Positions 1 to 8,266 are shown, counted from the stretch's first letter. The stretch: 64,000 nt of DNA from Caryophanales bacterium UBA6449 (GCA_002437105.1 DJOB01000006.1:299879-363878), one strand, 5' to 3'. Program-made: numbers and translations. The notes: a model not told the origin generated them from the letters alone.

Positions 1-735
1 ATCGGCGGCGCCGTCTATCTCTCCATCTATGCTAAGAAGAACATCCTCACCAAGATCATCCGGTCGCTCGTCGATATGATATCTGGTATACCTTCCATCA
101 TCTTCGGCTTGGCGGGCGCCATCATATTCATTCCCATCTTCTCCAACGGTGGTTCGATTGGAAATATCCTTTCCGGATCGGCCACCCTCGCTTGCGTGGT
201 TCTCCCGACGATCATAAAGGCGATGGAGGAGGCGATAAATGTCATTCCTCCCTCGATCAGCCGCGCTTCGCTGGCGCTGGGGGCCAGCCGGACTCAGACG
301 GTGTTCAAGGTCATCATCCCCAATGCGGTCCCCGGTATCCTGACCGGCTCGCTCCTGGCGACCGGAAGGATCATCGGCGAGTCGGCGGCGCTGGTGTTCG
401 CGACGGGAACCATCATCTCCGATACCATCTCACCCGTCTCGCAGGCGCCCGCTTCGCTAGCGGTCTACATCTGGAAGGTCATGTCGGGTGAGGCACCCAA
501 CTACCGTGCGGCTTCCGCGGCGGCGATCCTGATCCTGATTGTCGTCCTGATCCTCAACCTGCTCGTCAAGCTGATCGCTTCGAAGTTCGATAAGTTCACG
601 CCGCGCGGTCCTAAGAGCTGGGCGAGAAGGCTCTGGGACAAGATGATCGCCAAGATCAAGACCCGTCAGGAGATAAGGAATAATATAAGAGGTGGCTCTA
701 AGCCGCTGAAGGAAGGAGCTTCAAATGAAGACTGA
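1..735 (+). CDS. pstA: Phosphate ABC transporter permease PstA (5' end cut by window)
   Basis: Inner-membrane permease subunit of the high-affinity phosphate importer PstSCAB. The reading frame is open from base 1, so the start lies outside the window; 244 residues are visible. The EAA loop that docks the ATPase is clear around residues 78-101 (EEAINVIPPSISRASLALGAS), followed by the PstA-typical IIGESAALVFATG segment and a last membrane helix near residues 173-190. The C terminus is lysine/arginine rich and cytoplasmic. It overlaps pstB by 11 bases, so the two are translationally coupled. pstS and pstC are expected just upstream, outside the window. Confidence 0.95.
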   Translation: MGGAVYLSIYAKKNILTKIIRSLVDMISGIPSIIFGLAGAIIFIPIFSNGGSIGNILSGSATLACVVLPTIIKAMEEAINVIPPSISRASLALGASRTQTVFKVIIPNAVPGILTGSLLATGRIIGESAALVFATGTIISDTISPVSQAPASLAVYIWKVMSGEAPNYRAASAAAILILIVVLILNLLVKLIASKFDKFTPRGPKSWARRLWDKMIAKIKTRQEIRNNIRGGSKPLKEGASNED

Positions 736-1630
736 AGAGCAGATTGAACAGAAGCGTCAGAAGCTTCTCGAAGTCATGCACGAAGCCGATAATCGCACCG
801 ATCTGGAGGAGGGTCGGGTCTCGCTCGTCGGAGCGCCAGCTCAGGCGATGAGCGACCTCGAATACGAGAAGAACCCCGGTGACACCATCTTTGAGGCCAA
901 GCATCTGAACCTCTGGTACGATGACGACCATCAGGCTCTTCACGACATCAACATCAAGATCTTCAAGAATAAAGTTACAGCTTTTATCGGACCGTCCGGC
1001 TGTGGAAAGTCCACTTTCCTGCGCTGCTTCGACCGGATGAACGATCTGATCGAGGGATGCAAGATTAAGGGTGAGCTGCTCTTCAACGGGGTCGATATCA
1101 AGACGATCAATCCCATCCTTCTCCGCTCCCGCGTCGGCATGGTCTTTCAGCAGCCTAATCCCTTCCCGATGTCGATCGCTAAGAACATCACCTACGGACC
1201 GCGGTGCCAGGGAATCAAGGATAGGAAGTACCTGCGTCAGCTGGTCAACGACTCTTTGGAGGAGGCGGCTCTGTACAACGAGGTCAAGGACCGTCTGAAC
1301 TCTTCAGGCATGGCGCTCTCGGGAGGACAGCAGCAGCGACTCTGCATCGCCAGGACCGTAGCTATGCATCCCGATGTCATCCTGATGGACGAGCCCACTT
1401 CCGCGCTCGATCCTATCGCGACTAAGAAGATCGAGGATCTGATACAGAAGCTCAAAAAGAAGTACACTATCATCATAGTCACCCACAATATGCAGCAGGC
1501 GACCAGGGTGGCGGACTATACCGCGTTCTTCGTGCTCGGCAAACTCATCGAGTTTGCTCCTACCGCTCAGTTCTTCTCGCATCCTAAGGAGAAGGAGAGT
1601 GAGGATTACATCACCGGTCGGTTCAGTTAG
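725..1630 (+). CDS. pstB: Phosphate ABC transporter ATP-binding protein PstB
   Basis: ATPase of the Pst phosphate importer. Walker A is GPSGCGKST at residues 89-97, the signature LSGGQ is at 198-202, and Walker B is VILMDEP shortly after. At 301 residues it is about 50 longer than most PstB proteins: residues 1-50 form a charged, probably helical extension before the usual FEAKHLNLWY start of the ATPase fold. The ATG at 725 is preceded by GGAAGGAG and lies inside the end of pstA. No other start near residue 45 has a better ribosome binding site, so the extension looks real. Confidence 0.96.
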   Translation: MKTEEQIEQKRQKLLEVMHEADNRTDLEEGRVSLVGAPAQAMSDLEYEKNPGDTIFEAKHLNLWYDDDHQALHDINIKIFKNKVTAFIGPSGCGKSTFLRCFDRMNDLIEGCKIKGELLFNGVDIKTINPILLRSRVGMVFQQPNPFPMSIAKNITYGPRCQGIKDRKYLRQLVNDSLEEAALYNEVKDRLNSSGMALSGGQQQRLCIARTVAMHPDVILMDEPTSALDPIATKKIEDLIQKLKKKYTIIIVTHNMQQATRVADYTAFFVLGKLIEFAPTAQFFSHPKEKESEDYITGRFS

Positions 1631-1695
1631 AGCTTTCGATGCGGCAGGCCGGTGGATTCGGAACGACGGGTATTAAAGTTAAAAGGAGAATTGGT

Positions 1696-2346
1696 ATGAA
1701 TCTCGATCAGGAAGTAAATCTAATAAATGAGGAGCTGGAGAAGATGTTCTCCCTCACTAGAGAATTCCTTCGTCGTTCTCTGGTCTACTATCTCTCGGGC
1801 GAGGATTCTAAGTTCATTCCTACCATCGATGATAACCAGGTCAACGCCTCGGAGCGGAATGTCGAGTCCTGGTGCCTCTCCATCCTGCTCAAGGAGCGGG
1901 TCTATGCGAAGGATCTGAGGAGAGTGACCGGCTGCCTCAAGCTGGTGACCGATATCGAGAGGATCGGTGATCACGCTCGCGACATCAAGGAGGCAGCTGA
2001 TAAGATCGGTAGCCTGAAGGAACAGGGAATCGACATGAATGTCATCCAGCCTCTCGTCGACTACGTCCTCAAGATGTACGATGATTCGGTCTGCGCTTTC
2101 GTTACGTACGATGTGCCCCTGGCGGAGGAGATCTGCTCGCACGACAACGAGGTCGACGATCGCTATTCCAAGGTTCTGGCGGAAGTTATCAACGAGGCTA
2201 AGGGAAATCGTATCTCAGCTGAGTATGCTATCTATACCAACCTTGTTTTAAAATATCTCGAGAGGGTGGCGGATCACGCGGTGAATATCGCTGAGTGGAC
2301 AGTCTTTATCAAGAATGGTTTCCATAAGGACTCTGTCATCATCTAG
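1696..2346 (+). CDS. phoU: Phosphate signaling regulator PhoU
   Basis: Cytoplasmic negative regulator that links Pst activity to the PhoR kinase. The 216-residue protein has the two-fold PhoU repeat; each half carries a metal-binding helix motif (ERIGDHARDI and ERVADHAVNI). The frame stays open upstream to 1639, but AAAAGGAG at 1680-1687 sits nine bases before the ATG at 1696, and the length then matches the family. It lies between pstB and the two-component genes, the usual Pho arrangement. Confidence 0.94.
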   Translation: MNLDQEVNLINEELEKMFSLTREFLRRSLVYYLSGEDSKFIPTIDDNQVNASERNVESWCLSILLKERVYAKDLRRVTGCLKLVTDIERIGDHARDIKEAADKIGSLKEQGIDMNVIQPLVDYVLKMYDDSVCAFVTYDVPLAEEICSHDNEVDDRYSKVLAEVINEAKGNRISAEYAIYTNLVLKYLERVADHAVNIAEWTVFIKNGFHKDSVII

Positions 2347-2360
2347 ATAGGAGGAGGCAG

Positions 2361-3056
2361 ATGTCCGCTGATGCATCGGGTGTTCTAATATACATCGTCG
2401 AAGATGATCCTGCGATTCAGGAGTTGGAGTTCACAGCTCTCTCTCGACAGGGTTATGAAGTTAAGGCTTTCTCTACAGGTGCTGACTTCTTTAAGGCTCT
2501 CGAGAAGGAGAGACCGAATCTGTGTGTTTTGGATCTGATGTTGCCCGATACCACGGGTGAGAATATTTTGCGTGCTATCCGGGTGAATGGTGATTACGAC
2601 GGAATTCAGGTGGTTATCGTCTCGGCGAAGAATCTGCTCTCCGATCGCGTCGATAATCTCGAGATGGGAGCGGATGACTATATAGAGAAGCCGTTCGATA
2701 TCATCGAGTTCATCGCGCGGATCAACGCGAGACTCCGCCGCTCATCCGCGAGGACGCGAGTCAGTTCCGATGGCATATGCGTGGATGAGAAGACTAGGTC
2801 CGTGCGCTTCAAGGGCGAGAATCTGAAGCTGACCAATGCGGAGTTTGTCCTTCTGGCCATGCTGGTCAAAGGTCAGGGTGCAATCGTATCCCGCAAGGAT
2901 ATGGTCGAGAAGCTCTGGGGTAGCAATGGCGATGTCACCACGCGGACGATCGATACTCACATCAACTCCATCAGAAAGAAGCTGGGCGATGTGGATGGCA
3001 ATCTGATACAGACCGTCTACGGGGTTGGTTACAAGCTCCCTGGGGAGAATAGCTGA
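2361..3056 (+). CDS. PhoB/PhoP-type response regulator (OmpR family)
   Basis: DNA-binding response regulator of 231 residues. The receiver domain (about 8-120) has the acidic pair D15/D16, phosphoacceptor D58 in VLDLMLPD, and the conserved lysine K110 in EKPF. The C-terminal winged helix (about 130-230) ends with the usual VRGVGY-like turn, here VYGVGYKL. GGAGGAGG precedes the ATG. It overlaps the kinase start (TGATG), so both are made together. Position after pstB-phoU makes it the likely regulator of the phosphate regulon; the exact ortholog name (PhoB or PhoP) cannot be fixed from sequence alone. Confidence 0.93.
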   Translation: MSADASGVLIYIVEDDPAIQELEFTALSRQGYEVKAFSTGADFFKALEKERPNLCVLDLMLPDTTGENILRAIRVNGDYDGIQVVIVSAKNLLSDRVDNLEMGADDYIEKPFDIIEFIARINARLRRSSARTRVSSDGICVDEKTRSVRFKGENLKLTNAEFVLLAMLVKGQGAIVSRKDMVEKLWGSNGDVTTRTIDTHINSIRKKLGDVDGNLIQTVYGVGYKLPGENS

Positions 3057-4678
3057 TGAACCTCAAGCGGAGATGGGCCCTGCTGCTGGTCCTTCTAGCT
3101 ACGGCTAGCCCCACCATTTCAGGACTGGTGGGGTCCGGTATCGCCTTCGGTCTATCCAAGGCTGATATCGAGGATGAAGTCACGGTTCTCTCCGAGCATC
3201 TATATAGTGCTTATAGCTCATATAATAGTGGCGATAAAACTCTTTTTGAAGATCTAAAATCTCTGTCTAATGATAGAGGTTGGTATATTGATTACCTCTC
3301 GGTAACTGAATTTGAGTCGCAGTTAGGATTCCCCCTTGAAAGTCATACCTCCAAGATTATGTATGTCAGTGGTAAACCTCTCGGTAAGGCGATCTATCGG
3401 GTGAGCAAGGTCAGGGATCAGGTCTATTCAGTGGTGGCTGCTCCCGTCCCCAGCTATATAGCTGCCGAGTTCTGGCTGGTGTCGACTGTCTTTCCGCTCG
3501 TGACTGTTCTCGTCACCGCTATGGATGCACTGGTATTTATCTGGAACCGGAAGAAGAATGCCAGGCTCGCGGGGAGCGCCGCTCGTTTGGCTAGAGCGAG
3601 CGGTAGCAATACGAAGGGATTCGACCTCTCAGATGAGGAGGGCCTACTGGCTGCCTGCATCGATGATGGGACGGATAGGATTACCGATCTCAAGCGCGAG
3701 ATCACCTTGGCTAATAATCGGGGAAACGCCATCCTAAATTCCATGCCTGATAGCCTTGTGCTGCTGGATGGAAGAGGGAAGATCCTTCTATCCAATAAGT
3801 CTTTCAATAAGTATTTCTCTGCCGCAGTCCTCTCCGATTCCTCTATTGTGGACGCCTTTCAGAGCTGCTTGAGGGATCAGCGAAAGATCAGATTCGATTA
3901 CGAGAGGATGGGAAGAACCTACCTTGTTTCCGTGATTCCCTGCCATCTGCCTCCTGATGATGGGGCGTCCATCTGCTTCTCCGATATGACCGAGCAGCGG
4001 AGGCTCGAAGCGGCGAAGAGCGACTTCTTCGCCTTTGCTTCTCACGAGCTGAAATCGCCTCTCACTTCCATCATCGGATATCAGCAGCTGATCAGATCTG
4101 GCATCTTGAATGATAAAGCCTCCATCGATAATGCTCTCGATATCTCTCTAAAGCAGGCACAGGAGATGAAGGAGATGATCCGCGATATGCTGGATATTTC
4201 ATCCTTGGAGTCGCGTAAGCAGCGTACGCAGTCGCTCATGGATATGGCTGAGGTCTGTCGTCAGTGCATCGATCAGATCAGGCCTGAAGCGGAGAAGAAA
4301 CACCTGAAGATCCTGACGGATCTGGAGAAATACCGGATACTGATCAATCCTCAAGACGCGGAGAGGATGGTTAGAAATATACTGAGCAATGCGGTCAAAT
4401 ATAACAAGGTGAATGGAACTATCCTCGTCGTCCTCAAGGCCGCTGATAATACGCTCGAGATATCTGATACGGGCATAGGGATACCTAAGGAAGATCAAAT
4501 AAAGGTCTTTGATCGTTTCTATCGGGTTCAAGGAAATACGATCGAAGGTACTGGTTTGGGGCTTTCGATCGTTAAGCACGTATGTGTCTATTATGGATTT
4601 AAGTTGTCTTTGACCTCCGATCTCGGGAAGGGAACTACCATCAAGATAAAGATGAATCGCGATAAGGATAGGAATTGA
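3056..4678 (+). CDS. PhoR-like sensor histidine kinase
   Basis: Membrane sensor kinase of 540 residues that would phosphorylate the preceding regulator. Order: membrane helix at about 8-32, extracytoplasmic region of about 100 residues, second helix at about 138-165, a PAS-like segment (about 220-320), HisKA with H330 in FASHELKSPLT, then the ATPase core with N box (MVRNILSNAVKYN), G1 (DTGIGIP), F box (FDRFYR) and G2 (GTGLGLSIVK). All catalytic boxes are intact. It is the last gene of the Pho operon; base composition becomes more AT-rich in the sensor part, typical for that variable region. Confidence 0.93.
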   Translation: MNLKRRWALLLVLLATASPTISGLVGSGIAFGLSKADIEDEVTVLSEHLYSAYSSYNSGDKTLFEDLKSLSNDRGWYIDYLSVTEFESQLGFPLESHTSKIMYVSGKPLGKAIYRVSKVRDQVYSVVAAPVPSYIAAEFWLVSTVFPLVTVLVTAMDALVFIWNRKKNARLAGSAARLARASGSNTKGFDLSDEEGLLAACIDDGTDRITDLKREITLANNRGNAILNSMPDSLVLLDGRGKILLSNKSFNKYFSAAVLSDSSIVDAFQSCLRDQRKIRFDYERMGRTYLVSVIPCHLPPDDGASICFSDMTEQRRLEAAKSDFFAFASHELKSPLTSIIGYQQLIRSGILNDKASIDNALDISLKQAQEMKEMIRDMLDISSLESRKQRTQSLMDMAEVCRQCIDQIRPEAEKKHLKILTDLEKYRILINPQDAERMVRNILSNAVKYNKVNGTILVVLKAADNTLEISDTGIGIPKEDQIKVFDRFYRVQGNTIEGTGLGLSIVKHVCVYYGFKLSLTSDLGKGTTIKIKMNRDKDRN

Positions 4679-4979
4679 TCACTGATTCTTATTTTGACTA
4701 GCGATGAAACTATTTTGGATCCTGATCTCGAGCTGAGACGAGTTTTTATATTTGTTTTTAGTGTAGTGAATAATGGCTGAATGAGGTGTTGAGGGTTATC
4801 GATAGAATCAAGTTCCTAAAGAAAGAGATAAACGATATGCCTATATTTTCCGAATCTATTGTCCCTGCATTTTAGTGTATGAAAAAAGCCCGTTTAGGGG
4901 CTTCTTTATCACTTATCTTTTGGGGATAAGTATCTAGTGGAACTCACATCTATCGATTAGGGTTCGCATAGAAATCTGA
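4679..4979. other. Intergenic region between the Pho operon and tRNA-Ser
   Basis: No gene is visible here. A weak hairpin (CTCG stem, 4727-4742) followed by TTTTTATA could end the Pho operon on the plus strand. The stronger terminator at 4883-4908 serves the minus-strand tRNA-Ser. The last 20 bases next to the tRNA resemble the downstream flank of the second tRNA-Ser near 23480. Confidence 0.6.
4883..4908 (-). terminator. Intrinsic terminator of tRNA-Ser(CGA)
   Basis: Read on the minus strand: AAGCCC stem, loop CTAAAC region, GGGCTT, then a run of six T. It lies 70 bases downstream of the tRNA 3' end. The plus strand has only a short broken T run, so minus-strand function is more likely. Confidence 0.75.
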
Positions 4980-5070
4980 TGGCGGAGAAGAAGGGATTTG
5001 AACCCTTGCTAGGCTTGCGCCTACTGCTGGTTTTCGAAACCAGTCCCTTCAACCACTTGGGTACTTCTCC
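4980..5070 (-). tRNA. tRNA-Ser(CGA)
   Basis: Full class II cloverleaf with a long variable arm. Acceptor GGAGAAG pairs CTTCTCC, the anticodon loop is TTCGAAA (anticodon CGA), the T loop is TTCAAAT, and CCA is encoded at 4982-4980. Confidence 0.95.
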
Positions 5071-5437
5071 AACAAGCGAATATTATACACTTACAGAGAG
5101 CTTATTTAATTTAATATTGAGCATTAACAAAGTGGTGAAAACGGTGCAGGCGCGAGATTTAAAGATTACTCAGGTTATATGATGTCAAAGAAAAGACTTG
5201 TGTATTTATAAGAAAATAGGCAAGGTGTTGATTAGATGAGACTATCGGATTAGGCTAAAAACGAAGATTTTCTATTATTTACCATGAAAAAGTTAAATAT
5301 AGGTAGTAAATAAAGGTATAATTTAAAGGCTGTGCGGATGTGATTTGCGACTTATGTTGCAGACCGCTGCGGATGGCAAGAGGGGTGTGCGGACGTCACC
5401 TGAGGCGAAAGCTTCGAAGAATCCGATAGATGACGAT
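5071..5437. other. Intergenic region with GC-rich leader before tRNA-Leu
   Basis: The first 240 bases are AT-rich and look like promoter space for the flanking tRNA genes. From 5329 the composition changes abruptly to GC-rich and can fold: TGCGAC-TTAT-GTTGCA (about 5346-5361) and GAGGC-GAAA-GCTTC (about 5402-5415). This 109-base stretch lies between a TATAAT box and tRNA-Leu and may be a 5' leader or a small RNA. It lacks the conserved SRP-RNA loop motif. Confidence 0.5.
5317..5322 (+). promoter_or_regulatory. Putative -10 box (TATAAT) for leader plus tRNA-Leu(TAG)
   Basis: A perfect TATAAT at the border between AT-rich and GC-rich sequence; no good -35 box lies 16-18 bases upstream. Transcription would begin near 5329, giving a leader of about 109 bases before the tRNA. 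Confidence 0.45.
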
Positions 5438-5522
5438 GTCCTGGTGGCGAAACTGGTACACGCGATAGACTTAGGATCTATTGGAGGAATCCATGCAGGT
5501 TCAAGTCCTGTCCAGGACACCA
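5438..5522 (+). tRNA. tRNA-Leu(TAG)
   Basis: Class II tRNA: acceptor GTCCTGG pairs CCAGGAC, anticodon loop CTTAGGA (anticodon TAG), long variable arm, T loop TTCAAGT, encoded CCA. Confidence 0.95.
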
Positions 5523-5533
5523 TGATTGAACAG

Positions 5534-5569
5534 ACCTCTGATTCCTATGAGTGGTTTCGGAGGTTTTTT
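5534..5569 (+). terminator. Intrinsic terminator of tRNA-Leu(TAG)
   Basis: ACCTCTGA pairs with TCGGAGGT across a loop of about 15 bases, followed by six T. It starts 12 bases after the tRNA end. Confidence 0.7.
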
Positions 5570-5767
5570 GTTTCTGAATCAGTGAGGTGCGGCTTTGAAT
5601 TTCAAGTCTTTTAGATAGGTTGATGATACTGGGCGGAATATTTAGAAAGGATTTAATATAAAAACCATGATCGTAGGACATTTAGTTTTTAGGCGACCTG
5701 TTTAAGACTTGAGAAGATTATCAATAAATTCTTGGGTCACTCGAATTTTTGGCTGAAAATTTGGACT

Positions 5768-5790
5768 AAAAAAGCGGCCATCAGCCGCTT
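5768..5790 (-). terminator. Intrinsic terminator after the small membrane protein
   Basis: Minus strand: AAGCGGC, loop TGATG, GCCGCTT, then T tract. The stem touches the stop codon of the gene ending at 5789. Confidence 0.85.
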
Positions 5791-6064
5791 ATTTAGATGA
5801 ACCATCAGCTTCTTTCTCATGAATCTCTCTAGAGAAATTGGATGAGATCGAAGTGAGGATCGTCATGATGCAGGTCGGAATCCAGATGGTGATTCCAGGA
5901 TAGAACAACTCTGGGACGACCCATTGTTCCGGCGTGGCTCTCAGTACTACGCCGAGGATGACCAAGGTCATTCCTATCAGGTAGAAGAGGACCAGAACGA
6001 GTATATAAAGGGCAGCATGTTTTCTATTTAGGTCGGCTATTTTGCCTAAGAACCTAGCTAGCAT
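5789..6064 (-). CDS. Small two-helix membrane protein of unknown function
   Basis: A 91-residue protein I do not recognise. It has a short basic N terminus, a hydrophobic helix at about residues 18-42, a second at about 54-72 and a charged tail ending EIHEKEADGSSK. Confidence that it is expressed comes from a good ribosome binding site (AAGGAGAGG) just before the ATG and an intrinsic terminator exactly at its stop. It starts only 16 bases after the CCA end of tRNA-Arg(CCG), so it is probably carried on the same primary transcript as the two tRNA-Arg genes. Confidence 0.75.
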   Translation of the reverse strand: MLARFLGKIADLNRKHAALYILVLVLFYLIGMTLVILGVVLRATPEQWVVPELFYPGITIWIPTCIMTILTSISSNFSREIHEKEADGSSK

Positions 6065-6080
6065 GTGCCCTCTCCTTCGA

Positions 6081-6157
6081 TGGTGCGCCCGAGGGGACTT
6101 AAACCCCTGGCCTTGAGATTCGGAGTCTCACGCTCTATTCAGCTGAGCTACGGGCGC
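6081..6157 (-). tRNA. tRNA-Arg(CCG)
   Basis: Acceptor GCGCCCG pairs CGGGCGC, anticodon stem-loop TGAGA-CTCCGAA-TCTCA (anticodon CCG), T loop TTTAAGT, encoded CCA at 6083-6081. Confidence 0.94.
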
Positions 6158-6169
6158 AAAGTGAAAAAG

Positions 6170-6247
6170 TGGCGCTCCCGGCAAGATTCGAACTTGTGGC
6201 CTGCCGCTTAGGAGGCGGCCGCTCTAATCCAACTGAGCTACGGGAGC
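6170..6247 (-). tRNA. tRNA-Arg(CCT)
   Basis: Acceptor GCTCCCG pairs CGGGAGC, anticodon stem-loop GCCGC-CTCCTAA-GCGGC (anticodon CCT), T loop TTCGAAT, encoded CCA at 6172-6170. First gene of a tRNA-Arg pair separated by 12 bases. Confidence 0.94.
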
Positions 6248-6259
6248 GTCGCACCGGAG

Positions 6260-6265
6260 ATTATA
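6260..6265 (-). promoter_or_regulatory. Putative -10 box for the tRNA-Arg pair
   Basis: TATAAT on the minus strand, 12 bases before the tRNA-Arg(CCT) 5' end; the matching -35 region is weak. Confidence 0.5.
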
Positions 6266-6356
6266 CACATAGGAGAGTCAAAATTCATTGTTTTCCTCTT
6301 CAATTTATCGATGTTTGTCCATATCAGGGATATCTAGTATGTAAGGAGGTGCTTAA

Positions 6357-8108
6357 ATGCGCATCGCAAAGAAGCTGTTAGCTCTACTTCCGCTCCTATC
6401 TATCTCTACTTCGCCCCCTAGCGCGAATGATCCGTTCGCCCTTTTGTCTGATAAGCCAGTTAATAGGGCTGTGGATGATTCTTCGATTTTTAGTTTCCAT
6501 CAGGCATCTCCCTATACCAATATTCTCAGCAATACTGATCTGAAGCAGAATGGATCCAGCATTAGAGCGAGATTCGATCACCTCAAATATGGAATGATGT
6601 ACAACATCGTCTTCAGGTTTGGTGCTAAGCCATATTCTGAACATCTAGGTTTCTCTTTAAAGGCAGACTTTGATGACTATCGTGGTAATCGTGATAGTTC
6701 ACAGCTTACTTTAAGTTCATATCCCAATGCTAAGGTGACGGAGGATAAGGGTTATCTATCTTGTGTGTATATCAATGGGGATTGGTGTTTCTCTTATACT
6801 CCGCCCTATTCGTATGGTGGCTCGGTTAGTATTGAGGCATATGTCAGTAATACTCAGTCTGTTCTCTCCCGTTTCTCTGCCTATCAAGGGGATGAGGCAC
6901 GAGGGATAATCCCTTATAAAGGTACGGTAAATCCTAATAGAGTCACATTTAAGGTTCAGGCTAATAATCGGGTTAATATCCAGGCTTCACCGCTTGTCCC
7001 AGTTCAGCCGGGTGAGCTCTTGGATGGCCTAATCGCTTATGATGACTATGATCAGGAGTGGATTAGACCCGAGCCGGATGGCGATTCCTTGGATAGGTAT
7101 GCTGAGCTTCTAGGACGGGGATTCGAGGTGGGTGATGCGCCTGTTATCCGGTTTATTGCGACTGATAAATCTAACAATTCCTCGAAGATTTCAGTGGTCA
7201 TCAACTACATGGATCTACAAGCTCCTAAGATATCCTTCCCTGATGTCGATGGAGATGTGATCTCCATCTCCTATACTCAAGCGGAAAATAGCGAGAAGGC
7301 GCATGCAGCCGTTCTAGCCAAGGCATCAGTCGAGGATGATCTTAGAGAGGACATTACGCCGACCGTCGAGATAATGGACTTTAAGCCTCTTACCTTGGGT
7401 ACCTATCCATTTAAGGTGGTCGCTACCGATGGATACAACAGTACCATAAGCAATGGATATCTAGAGATCTTCGACGATGTGGCACCTCGGGTCGATGGTC
7501 CTTCTGTCATTACTACCTCTGTCTCTTCACCGCTAACTCCTCAGGGCATAATCGATATGTTCGACATCGAGGATGCAATAGATGGGGACAATCTGACCGT
7601 CAGTCTGGAGAATAACACCTATCACAAGGGTAGCAACTGCGTGAAAGTGGGATATTACAGTTTTGACCTGGTAGTTGTAGACAAGTCAGGAAACAGAACC
7701 ACTGAATCTGTATCGGTAGAGGTCAAGGATATCGATGGCCCTGTCTGGTATCTATACGGGTCTAACCTAGTCGTTCAGAAGGGAACCAAGGTTACGCCGA
7801 TGCAGATGGTTCAGCAGCTGGTACAGGAGGGGGTGATCGATGACCTGGATTATGTGCGAGCTTCTATCGATCAGGGTCAGGAGGTCGACGGCACTCACGA
7901 TGTAGGAACCCACAAGCTAATAGTTAAGGCTGAGACGATGGATGGAACGGCTAGGTATGCGGGAATAACGCTGACTGTCCTTTCCCCCGAGAGCTTGGGA
8001 GTCGACGATAATCCGCCAGTCAGAAGAAACGGATTTGTCCAATTCTTTGTCGATATTTGGGAGTCGATCGTCAACTTCTTTAAGAAGTTATTCGAGAAGC
8101 AGGTCTAA
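6357..8108 (+). CDS. Secreted Ig-like repeat surface protein
   Basis: A 583-residue exported protein. The N terminus is a signal peptide (MRIAKKLLALLPLLSI then SANDP). Residues about 195-540 contain repeated beta-sandwich units with the motif pattern DKSxN, D..AP.. and VxDG/VxVxD seen in bacterial Ig-like (DUF5011/HYR-like) domains, for example near DLQAPKISFPD, DDVAPRVDGP and DIDGPVWYL. The C-terminal 25 residues (IWESIVNFFKKLFEKQ) form a strongly amphipathic, basic-aromatic helix; there is no LPXTG motif. GGAGG at 6345-6349 supports the ATG. Role is inferred only as surface or adhesion-like; the substrate is unknown. Confidence 0.8.
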   Translation: MRIAKKLLALLPLLSISTSPPSANDPFALLSDKPVNRAVDDSSIFSFHQASPYTNILSNTDLKQNGSSIRARFDHLKYGMMYNIVFRFGAKPYSEHLGFSLKADFDDYRGNRDSSQLTLSSYPNAKVTEDKGYLSCVYINGDWCFSYTPPYSYGGSVSIEAYVSNTQSVLSRFSAYQGDEARGIIPYKGTVNPNRVTFKVQANNRVNIQASPLVPVQPGELLDGLIAYDDYDQEWIRPEPDGDSLDRYAELLGRGFEVGDAPVIRFIATDKSNNSSKISVVINYMDLQAPKISFPDVDGDVISISYTQAENSEKAHAAVLAKASVEDDLREDITPTVEIMDFKPLTLGTYPFKVVATDGYNSTISNGYLEIFDDVAPRVDGPSVITTSVSSPLTPQGIIDMFDIEDAIDGDNLTVSLENNTYHKGSNCVKVGYYSFDLVVVDKSGNRTTESVSVEVKDIDGPVWYLYGSNLVVQKGTKVTPMQMVQQLVQEGVIDDLDYVRASIDQGQEVDGTHDVGTHKLIVKAETMDGTARYAGITLTVLSPESLGVDDNPPVRRNGFVQFFVDIWESIVNFFKKLFEKQV

Positions 8109-8122
8109 AATTAAATAATAGG

Positions 8123-8151
8123 TTGAAAAAGCGCGGGGATGGTTGTATTAT
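8123..8151 (+). promoter_or_regulatory. Promoter of tRNA-Leu(CAG)
   Basis: TTGAAA at 8123-8128, 17-base spacer, TATTAT at 8146-8151; start expected near 8158, eleven bases before the tRNA. Confidence 0.8.
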
Positions 8152-8168
8152 CTACTGCGCTTTGAATT

Positions 8169-8255
8169 GGGCTCGTGGTGAAATTGGTATACACGTTAGA
8201 TTCAGGGTCTAATGGGGTCAAACCCGTGAGAGTTCAAGTCTCTCCGAGCCCACCA
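8169..8255 (+). tRNA. tRNA-Leu(CAG)
   Basis: Acceptor GGGCTCG pairs CGAGCCC, anticodon stem-loop TTAGA-TTCAGGG-TCTAA (anticodon CAG), long variable arm, T loop TTCAAGT, encoded CCA. Confidence 0.95.
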
Positions 8256-8266
8256 CTCGAATGAAT

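Noticed and set aside
21..4678. Pho boxes inside the operon
   Set aside because: No convincing repeated TT(A/C)ACA direct repeats were seen; the operon promoter is outside the window.
5329..5437. The GC-rich leader as SRP (4.5S) RNA
   Set aside because: The conserved GGTCxGGAAGGAAGCAGC-like apical domain is absent and no long central stem forms.
5345..5614. An 89-codon protein across tRNA-Leu
   Set aside because: The frame covers the tRNA and its terminator, so it is an accident of sequence.
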